A stretch of 64,000 bases of DNA from Yes71-27 sp040758635 (GTDB lineage: Bacteria > Bacillota > Desulfotomaculia > Desulfotomaculales > Ammonificaceae): contig JBFLVI010000006.1 of assembly GCA_040758635.1 (NCBI GenBank), positions 9,466 to 73,465 of the forward strand, written 5' to 3'. Below are positions 58,555 through 64,000 of the stretch, piece by piece (the first letter of the stretch is position 1; each line of letters starts with the position of its first letter). The position numbers and the translations under genes are program-made. Below the pieces are notes generated by a model that was given only the letters and a program-made list of their open reading frames with translations, was not told the DNA's origin and searched no databases.

Positions 58555-59679
58555 TTGACGGCCGATAACTTTATCCGTTTTCATGGCGGCAATATCTACC
58601 GGGCGGCGCGGGAGTTCGGCGGCAGACCGGAGGAATATTTGGATTTCAGCAGCAATATCAATCCTCTGGGGCCCTCGCCGCGTGCCCTCGCGGCGGTGCA
58701 TGCGGCCCTCGGCGGCCTCTGGCGCTATCCGGACCCGGACTGCGTTGCGCTTCGGGAGGCGCTTGCCGTGCGTCTCGGCGTGCCGCCGCAGTGGCTTCTG
58801 CCCGGAAACGGGACGGCGGAGTTGCTGAACCTGCTGGTCCCGGCGCTCAAGATCAGGCGGGCGGTGGTTCCGGTGCCTTCTTTCACCGAGTACGCCTGCT
58901 GCGTGGCTGCCTGGGGCGGGACGGTGCGGGCACCGGCGTTGCTTCCGGAGGAAAACTTCCGGCTTGACCCGGCGCGGTTGGCGGCGGTGCTTGCGGGCGC
59001 GGACGCGCTTTTCCTTTGTCAGCCCAACAACCCCACCGGGCAGGTGGTTGCGCAGGAGGAACTGGCGGCGCTGGTGGAAGAAACCGCCCGGGCAGGCCTG
59101 TTTCTGGTTGTTGACGAGGCGTTTCTGGATTTTTTGCCCGAAAAACAGGCCCTGACGGCGGTCCGCTTCCTTTCCCGTCACCGGCACGTGGTGGTGCTTT
59201 ACTCCTTGACCAAGTTTTTCGGTCTTGCCGGTTTGCGGCTCGGGGTGCTGGTGGCGGCACCGGAGGTGCTGAACAGGGTCGCGGCGGTAACCCCGCCGTG
59301 GAACGTCAACCTGCTGGCCCAGGTGGCGGGCGCGGCGGCGGTTGCGGACGAAGAATATATCGCGGAAACGCGGCAGGTGGTGCCTGCGGAGCGCGAGTAT
59401 TTGACCGGGGCGCTCGCTCTTCTGCCCGGTGTGCGGGTGGTACCGGGCGCAGCCAACTTCTTGCTCCTCGACATCCGGGGCACGGGTTTGCGCGCGGCGC
59501 TGGCAAGGCGCCGGATGGCAGAGAAGCGGGTGCTGGTCCGGGACGCCGGCAGCTTCCCCGGTCTGGGGGAAGGATTTATCCGGGTGGCGGTGCGCCTCCG
59601 ACCGGAGAACGAACGGTTGGTAGAGACCTTGAAAGCTGTGCTGGTCGAAAACAATGGTTTTAGCAGCCGAATAATCTAA
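58555..59679 (+). CDS. cobD: Threonine-phosphate decarboxylase
   Basis: PLP enzyme (fold type I, 374 residues) making (R)-1-amino-2-propanol phosphate for CbiB. Features: FHGGNIYRAAREFG, DFSSNINPLGPS, LPGNGTAELL, FLCQPNNPTGQ, VVDEAFLDF and the PLP lysine in YSLTKFFGLAGLRLG. TTG 58555 is preferred (AGAGGT 9 bases upstream); the longer frame from 58468 overlaps cbiA. Histidinol-phosphate aminotransferase is the nearest alternative, but the CobD-type N terminus and context argue against it. Confidence 0.9.
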   Translation: MTADNFIRFHGGNIYRAAREFGGRPEEYLDFSSNINPLGPSPRALAAVHAALGGLWRYPDPDCVALREALAVRLGVPPQWLLPGNGTAELLNLLVPALKIRRAVVPVPSFTEYACCVAAWGGTVRAPALLPEENFRLDPARLAAVLAGADALFLCQPNNPTGQVVAQEELAALVEETARAGLFLVVDEAFLDFLPEKQALTAVRFLSRHRHVVVLYSLTKFFGLAGLRLGVLVAAPEVLNRVAAVTPPWNVNLLAQVAGAAAVADEEYIAETRQVVPAEREYLTGALALLPGVRVVPGAANFLLLDIRGTGLRAALARRRMAEKRVLVRDAGSFPGLGEGFIRVAVRLRPENERLVETLKAVLVENNGFSSRII

Positions 59680-59747
59680 TATGTGTGAGCACTCTAAACG
59701 GCGGGGGCAAAACCCCTGGGCCAATGCTTGAAACGGGAGGAAGCTGA

Positions 59748-60365
59748 ATGGGTTGCCGGATTTACCTCGTCCGTCACGGGGAGACGCTCTGGAACCACGC
59801 CCTGAAGTACCAGGGACACGCAGACATTGCCCTGAGTGAGCGCGGAGTGAGGCAGGCCGAGGCGCTGGCCCGGCGTCTCAGCAGCGAGCGCTTTGCCGCC
59901 TTTTACGCTTCGGACCTCAGCCGGGCTTTGGATACAGCCCGAATCATCGCCCGGCCGCACGGCGGAAGCGTGGAAGTGGTGTCCGACTTGCGGGAGATCA
60001 ATTTCGGCGAATGGGAAGGGTTGACGCGGGACGAAATCAAGGACCGCTTTCCGGACGTGTCCCGGCAGTGGTGGACCGCTCCTTACACCACGCGCCTCCC
60101 TGGGGGCGAAAGCCTGTGTGAAGTGGCCGCGCGGGCGGTTAGGGCGCTGCAGCAAATTGCCGCCAATCATGCCGACGAGCAGGTGCTGGTAGTTTCCCAC
60201 GGGGGGACCATCAGGGCCGCCATAGGGAGCCTCTTGCGGATGGACTTGAACCAGTACTGGCGGTTGCGGCAGGATAACGCCGCCTTGAACATCGTGGAGT
60301 TTTTCGAGGAAGGCAAAGCGATTTTGATGCTTTTCAATGATTGCACGCATCTGAGGGAGATCTAG
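59748..60365 (+). CDS. cobC: Alpha-ribazole phosphatase (histidine phosphatase family)
   Basis: 205-residue histidine phosphatase with RHGETLWN (H10 is the phospho-acceptor), the acidic REINFGEWEGLT segment and VVSHGGTIRAA. At the end of a cobalamin operon the role is dephosphorylation of alpha-ribazole-5'-phosphate or of the cobalamin-phosphate product. A generic phosphoglycerate-mutase-like role cannot be excluded from sequence alone. ATG 59748 after GGGAGGAAG. Confidence 0.87.
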   Translation: MGCRIYLVRHGETLWNHALKYQGHADIALSERGVRQAEALARRLSSERFAAFYASDLSRALDTARIIARPHGGSVEVVSDLREINFGEWEGLTRDEIKDRFPDVSRQWWTAPYTTRLPGGESLCEVAARAVRALQQIAANHADEQVLVVSHGGTIRAAIGSLLRMDLNQYWRLRQDNAALNIVEFFEEGKAILMLFNDCTHLREI

Positions 60366-60484
60366 GTTAGAATTTAGGTTTAGAAGTCAGAAGAATGGCC
60401 CTCGTATTTGATGATTAAAATTTAAGAAAGAAGAATAGACTAAAGATACCAGCACGGTTGAAGTTTTAATTAAAAACTAAAAAA
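60366..60484. other. Intergenic dispersed-repeat remnant between cobC and SASP
   Basis: GGTTAGAATTTAGG and TTAGAAGTCAGAAG words (about 60365-60394) belong to the same dispersed TTAGAAGTC family that surrounds the GAATTCGC hairpins, here without the hairpin. The remainder is AT-rich and ends in the SASP terminator. Confidence 0.45.
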
Positions 60485-60506
60485 AGCCGCGGTGTTTACC
60501 GCGGCT
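60479..60506 (-). terminator. Terminator of the SASP gene with the stop codon in its loop
   Basis: Read on the minus strand: AGCCGCGGT (60506-60498) / ACCGCGGCT (60493-60485) with a 4-nt loop and a seven-T tract. The TAA stop codon (60498-60496) spans the last stem base and the loop. Confidence 0.9.
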
Positions 60507-60819
60507 GCGCCAGGTTCTGCTCGGCGAACTGAATCATGCGGCGGACCATGTTTCCCCCGATCTTGCCGCCGATGCGGCCACCAACGGCGCCGCAGAGGCG
60601 GGCCGGGACGTCACCCCAGTAGCCTTCGCGGATGAGGCGGTCCAAGCCCAGTTCTCCGGCGATCTCGTACTTCATCTGCCGGAGCACCTCGCGGTAGTTC
60701 TCGGGGGTGATCGCCGGAAAACCATAGGTGGGGTAGCCAAGTTCGTTGGCCACCTCAATTTTAAATTGATCTAAGGCGGAGGCGGCTTGCGGGACCAGCA
60801 CTCTTCTTTGGTTCGGCAA
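60496..60819 (-). CDS. Alpha/beta-type small acid-soluble spore protein, enlarged form
   Basis: Spore DNA-protecting protein. The N-terminal ALDQFKIEVANELG and C-terminal GAVGGRIGGKIGGNMVRRMIQFAE match the SASP alpha/beta pattern, but the protein is 107 residues, not 60-75. The extra length comes from what looks like a second copy of the first helix: QMKYEIAGELG resembles QFKIEVANELG. TTG at 60819, 8 bases after GGAGG, is preferred over GTG/ATG at 60828/60825, which overlap the ribosome site. A weak SigG-like sequence lies upstream. It would be made in the forespore. Confidence 0.88.
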   Translation of the reverse strand: MPNQRRVLVPQAASALDQFKIEVANELGYPTYGFPAITPENYREVLRQMKYEIAGELGLDRLIREGYWGDVPARLCGAVGGRIGGKIGGNMVRRMIQFAEQNLAQPR

Positions 60820-60854
60820 AAACATCACCTCCGCTTTTATTTTTCCCGTGAGTT

Positions 60855-60883
60855 TAAATTGGAAATACGGGCCATTTTTATGC
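60855..60883 (-). promoter_or_regulatory. Possible SigG promoter of the SASP gene
   Basis: On the minus strand, GCATA (60883-60879), 17 bases, then CAATTTA (60861-60855). The -35 fits the SigG consensus well; the -10 matches CATNNTA only partly. Confidence 0.35.
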
Positions 60884-60991
60884 CTTATAGCCGCGTTCTT
60901 CTATTTCTGTTTAAAGAAAAGAACGGCAGGTATGGAAAGTTTTTCCGCATATCGGAAGAAGCAGGTGGCTTGCCGGAAATGAGGCACAGTT

Positions 60992-61864
60992 TCATTGGTT
61001 CTCTCTCCTATCGGGTAGTACACCCAAAGACTGTAAGATTTTGGTGGCATAGAACGTGTTAAGAATCGTAGGAATTGCGCAGGAACTTGTTGAACGCGCG
61101 AACCCGCCGCCGGTGCGCTCGCATTCCAGGACAAAAGCGACTATTTTCTCAGGGAGGAACGGTATTCTGCCGAGATGCTTCAGTGCCGCTACAAGGTAGT
61201 ACCAGTGCTCGAGGAAGCCGACTTCTTGGCGGCAGAGTTTTTCCAGATGAGCCAGGGGCAGCGCCTGTTGCGGTAACGGTTGCTTTAACGCCGATAAAAC
61301 TTCTACCGCATAGTAGACCGTAGGAAGAGAAGCCAGTTCGTCGGTTTCTAACGCGGCGAGAAGTTCCTGGGTTACGAAGCGCGCACACCTTTCCGCTTCA
61401 AAGGATATCCCCAGCCGCGTCAATGCCCCCACTGCGTAAAAGGTGTTTTCGAGACGAGAGGTGGCTTCCACCCAAAGGTGTTTGGGCACCCAGAAGCCGC
61501 CCGCCGGTTCCTGGAGGGAGCGCAGCCTTTCGCCGAGCGGCCGCCATTCGGGTGTAAGCCTTTTTAGCAGAGCCAGTGTGGCCACCGCATAATAGATTGC
61601 CGCCGGGGTGGCGAGCGCTTCGCGGTTACGCAGGGTTTTAAAAAAAGCGACCACACCTTCCGGCGCTGCCGGTGCGGTACCGAGGAGTTTGAGTGTCGCT
61701 GCAGCGTAGAAGGTATCGTGCGGGCTTCCGGGCGGGATGCGGGCGAAGTAGTAGCCGCCGCCTGCTACCCGGCAGCTTTCGATGTACGCGACCGTCCGCC
61801 GGGCCAGTTTTCCCCATCCCGGGTGACGGGTATCTTTATTCGCTAAAGAACGGTCTTCCGCCAG
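60992..61864 (-). CDS. Prenyltransferase/squalene-cyclase repeat protein with no standard start codon
   Basis: Alpha-alpha barrel repeat protein of about 290 residues with repeating motifs such as GGGYYFARIPPGSPHDTFYA, GGFWVPKHLWVEATSRLENTFYA and GGGFARSTSSCAIPTILNTFYA, the pattern of prenyltransferase/terpene-cyclase PT repeats. No catalytic DxDD or zinc ligands are obvious, so a non-enzymatic or unknown role is likely. The first standard start (GTG 61654) would remove one full repeat. The frame stays open to about 61940. The best ribosome site, GGAGGTG, lies about 9 bases before CTG at 61864, which I take provisionally. Upstream decay of the start is the alternative. Confidence 0.6.
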   Translation of the reverse strand: MAEDRSLANKDTRHPGWGKLARRTVAYIESCRVAGGGYYFARIPPGSPHDTFYAAATLKLLGTAPAAPEGVVAFFKTLRNREALATPAAIYYAVATLALLKRLTPEWRPLGERLRSLQEPAGGFWVPKHLWVEATSRLENTFYAVGALTRLGISFEAERCARFVTQELLAALETDELASLPTVYYAVEVLSALKQPLPQQALPLAHLEKLCRQEVGFLEHWYYLVAALKHLGRIPFLPEKIVAFVLECERTGGGFARSTSSCAIPTILNTFYATKILQSLGVLPDRRENQ

Positions 61865-61930
61865 CGTAGCACACCTCCATTCCGCGAAACCTCTTTGAGT
61901 TTCGGACTCCCGAAAAACTTTTCGCTGTAG

Positions 61931-63106
61931 CTAACCGCTCTCCGTGCCGGAAACATGGTCTTTGCCCCGCGAGCGCAGCACTATCTGCAGGGCAGTTGCG
62001 GTAAGGATGCCGATCCCGCCGCCGAAGTAAAAAGGCGCGGCGGGGCTGACCGTGTTCCAGAGGAGACCGGCGACAAGCGACGCTGGGAAAAGGCCGATAC
62101 CCACCAGGGTGGCGTGCAGGCCGATGAGCGTGGCCCGCTGTTTTTGCGGGGCGATATCGGCTACCAGGGCCTTCTCCACGCCTTCGGTTGCTGCTGAATA
62201 AATGCCATAAGCGGCAAAAAGCACCCACAGGGTTTCCGGCCGGTGGGCAAGGGCGAAACCGAGGTAAACGATGCCGTAAGTGAAGTAGCCCCAGACCAGC
62301 AACCGCCGCCGTCCTATATGGTCGGAAAGACGCCCTGCCGGGTAGGCCACCAGCCCGTAAACGGCGATGTAGAGCAGGTAAAGGAAAATCACTTCCTTTA
62401 GCGGAAAACCCAGGTTCTGGGCGCGCAAAAGCAAAAACTGGTTGGAAGAGTTGCCGAGGGTGAAAAGAAAAACTACCGCCAGGAAAGCCTTGAGCCGGGG
62501 GTCGAGTTCCCGCCAGCTCAGGTTGAGGCGCCGGCCGGCTGTGGGTTTCTGTTCTTTCCTTTCCCGAACGAAGAAGAGCAGGAACACGCCCAGGACCGCC
62601 GGGATCATCGCGTAAAGAAAAACGGGGCGGAGGTCGCCCGGTGTGCGGCTGACGAAGAAATAGGCGAGGCTTGCTCCGGCCAAGGCGCCGAAGGTGTCCA
62701 GCGCCCGGTGCAGCCCGAAGGAAAGGCCGTAGGCGCGCGGGTCGCTCGAGTCGGCGATGAGCGCGTCCCGGGGCGCGGTGCGCACGCCCTTCCCAAAGCG
62801 GTCGGCAAGGCGGCCGCTTAAGACCCAGCCCCAGGATGTAGCCAGGTAAAAGAGGAGCCGGCTCAGGGTGGACGTTGTGTAGCCAGCTATCGTCAGGGGT
62901 TTGCGGCGCCCAAGGCGGTCGGATAAAGCGCCGGAGAAAACTTTCAAAAGACTGGCGGTGCTTTCCGCCAGCCCCTCGATCACGCCGACGACGGCCGGGG
63001 TGGCCCCGAGTTGGACGGTGAGGAAGAGCGGGAGCAGGGGATAAACCATTTCGGAGCTCACATCGGTAAAGAAACTGACCAAGCCGAGCAGGATGATGTT
63101 AAACAT
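61931..63106 (-). CDS. MFS-type transporter
   Basis: 391 residues with about twelve hydrophobic segments and MFS motif A GALSDRLGRRKPL (loop 2-3) and its second-half counterpart GRLSDHIGRRRLL. The N-terminal FFTDVSSEMVYPLLPLFL is typical of the YfmI/NreB-like drug- or metal-efflux branch. Substrate unknown. ATG 63106 is chosen because GGGGAGG lies just upstream; the frame extends to 63133 without a site. It overlaps the zinc-ribbon/HEAT gene by 8 bases. Confidence 0.85.
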   Translation of the reverse strand: MFNIILLGLVSFFTDVSSEMVYPLLPLFLTVQLGATPAVVGVIEGLAESTASLLKVFSGALSDRLGRRKPLTIAGYTTSTLSRLLFYLATSWGWVLSGRLADRFGKGVRTAPRDALIADSSDPRAYGLSFGLHRALDTFGALAGASLAYFFVSRTPGDLRPVFLYAMIPAVLGVFLLFFVRERKEQKPTAGRRLNLSWRELDPRLKAFLAVVFLFTLGNSSNQFLLLRAQNLGFPLKEVIFLYLLYIAVYGLVAYPAGRLSDHIGRRRLLVWGYFTYGIVYLGFALAHRPETLWVLFAAYGIYSAATEGVEKALVADIAPQKQRATLIGLHATLVGIGLFPASLVAGLLWNTVSPAAPFYFGGGIGILTATALQIVLRSRGKDHVSGTESG

Positions 63107-63497
63107 CTTTTTCCTCCCCAGGAGAGGGTTCATGGCAGTATCTTACCGCCACTTCCCGGACCGGTGCGAACCGGTGCTGCCGGGCGGCACAAACCGCAGC
63201 TTTAGCCTCCGGCGTGCCGATTCTAGCGAGGGCTTCGCAGGCGGCGGCTGCCAGGTAGGGGTCTGGGCTTTCCTGGAGTTTAGCCGCGAGCGCGGGCACC
63301 GCGGCTGCTGCTTTTAGCTTGCCCAGAAGGTAGGCGGCCCGGAGGGCCGTCATGGCTTCAGGCGCGTCAAGCGCCCGGATAAGCTTCTCCACATAACTGG
63401 CGTTATCCTCCAGGATTGCGCCACAGTGGGGACAGGGGCCCCGCGCGTCGGCCGGGACCTCCCGCCAGCACTTTTGGCAGAAGTAGGTGATCGGCAC
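63099..63497 (-). CDS. Zinc-ribbon/HEAT-repeat protein
   Basis: 132 residues: an N-terminal zinc ribbon (CQKC...CPHC, about residues 7-26) followed by two HEAT-like helical repeats (PEAMTALRAAYLLGKLKAAAAVPALAAKL and DPYLAAAACEALARIGTPEAKAAV). GTG at 63497 has GGGAG 7 bases upstream. A longer frame from 63554 has none. Probably a scaffold protein; coupled to the MFS gene. Confidence 0.7.
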   Translation of the reverse strand: MPITYFCQKCWREVPADARGPCPHCGAILEDNASYVEKLIRALDAPEAMTALRAAYLLGKLKAAAAVPALAAKLQESPDPYLAAAACEALARIGTPEAKAAVCAARQHRFAPVREVAVRYCHEPSPGEEKDV

Positions 63498-63572
63498 TGG
63501 TTTTCTCCCGTAGTTTTGAATTTTTCCTGGTTGAGCCAACACTTCTTCGGGCACACAAGGACGAGCGACAGG

Positions 63573-63698
63573 TTAAAAAACGCTCAGGGCGCCGATGAAG
63601 ATCTCAACCATCGCCACGGAGATGCCGAACCTGATGGAGATCAGCGAGGCCAAAAAAGCCAGGCCCATCCATATCGTTGCCTGCAGCCACAAATCCAC
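63573..63698 (-). CDS. 41-residue membrane peptide, possibly truncated antiporter N terminus
   Basis: GTG 63698 after GGGGGG. The peptide DLWLQATIWMGLAFLASLISIRFGISVAMVEIFIGALSVF is one hydrophobic segment resembling the first helix of Kef-type cation/proton antiporters (RFGISVAMVEI is typical) but then stops. It is either a small membrane protein or the remnant of a deleted antiporter gene. It precedes the zinc-ribbon/HEAT gene by 75 bases on the same strand. Confidence 0.5.
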   Translation of the reverse strand: MDLWLQATIWMGLAFLASLISIRFGISVAMVEIFIGALSVF

Positions 63699-63725
63699 GG
63701 TTTTCTCCCCCCGTTTAGAAAATGG

Positions 63726-63755
63726 ATGACCCCTGGCACCACAGCCAGGGGTCAT
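63726..63755. terminator. Perfect 12-bp hairpin, possible terminator
   Basis: ATGACCCCTGGC (63726-63737) / GCCAGGGGTCAT (63744-63755) with a 6-nt loop. Neither side has a clean T tract, so terminator function is uncertain. The remaining 63756-64000 holds no gene or clear signal that I can identify. Confidence 0.35.
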
Positions 63756-64000
63756 TAGCGCAACCGCGCGTTAGGCGAACCCCATCGCCAGCGTTGCGGA
63801 AAAGTTCCCTTGTCTCAACGCTGCTTCCAATTTTATCAGGGTTTGTTCAGGTGTGTCAAGGAGTTCTTTGGGGAAGACCGTGTCAAGGTTTAGTAGGTAA
63901 ACTCCCGCAGAATTTTAAAACCCTGTATAAGAACGCCGTAGCGAAACAAGTTCACGCAACACATACTTCACAAAAGGCCGGCTGGCAAACGGCCCGCTTA

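Noticed and set aside
63726..63755. Confident terminator for a gene beyond the window
   Set aside because: The hairpin is perfect but lacks a T tract on either strand, so it is listed only at low confidence.

Overview
The window is about 64 kb of GC-rich DNA that looks like the chromosome of a spore-forming anaerobic clostridium. SpoVS, a small acid-soluble spore protein, strong AAGGAGG ribosome-binding sites, frequent TTG/GTG starts and an oxygen-independent (cbi) cobalamin pathway all fit a Moorella/Ammonifex/Desulfotomaculum-like lineage. That placement is inferred from gene content only. No tRNA, rRNA, CRISPR array or transposase gene was seen.

Layout. (1) 174-9464: housekeeping genes: rimO, a membrane protein paired with a compact FtsH-like protease, cinA, gatC-gatA-gatB and a Cys-rich small protein. 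(2) 9495-13656: homocitrate synthase-like, aconitase-like large and small subunits, and an isocitrate/homoisocitrate dehydrogenase, together one 2-oxoacid elongation module. On the minus strand, manC-manB (13660-16111) make GDP-mannose. (3) 16832-26834: an eleven-subunit-type complex I operon, nuoA-B-CD-H-I-J-K-L-M-N, without the NADH-input genes nuoEFG. (4) 27020-39078: a respiratory region with two DsrM-like/DsrK-like pairs, a third DsrK/HdrD-like protein with its own promoter, and a Qrc-like trio (degenerate molybdopterin-oxidoreductase subunit, four-cluster ferredoxin, NrfD-like membrane subunit). Complex I would oxidise a low-potential donor and the Dsr/Qrc-like complexes would exchange electrons between menaquinone and cytoplasmic thiol/disulfide or other carriers; this is inference. 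(5) 39377-42912: spoVS with a SigH-type promoter, a dipeptidase, a PHP phosphoesterase, a coiled-coil protein and a DUF3842 protein. (6) 42941-60365: an almost complete anaerobic cobalamin locus. It holds cbiB-cobS, a promoter, a cobalamin riboswitch and a terminator, the cobalt transporter cbiMNQO, cbiDE-cbiT, and cbiL-F-G-H-J-X-C-cobQ-cbiA-cobD-cobC. (7) 60496-63698, minus strand: SASP, a prenyltransferase-repeat protein with no normal start codon, an MFS transporter, a zinc-ribbon/HEAT protein and a tiny antiporter-like membrane peptide.

Intergenic regions are unusually rich in small palindromic repeats. One family, with ends of the type CCCNGCACTCAACTC, occurs at least four times as a 70-100 bp element. 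Its stem also forms the variable arm of the cobalamin riboswitch. A second family has a GGAATTCGC/GCGAATTCC core hairpin. Two homologous leader elements, upstream of cinA and of the Qrc-like operon, share conserved blocks and a pairing-preserving stem but carry different repeat families in the same internal slot. These are the best candidates for something undescribed, together with the degenerate Mo-subunit complex.
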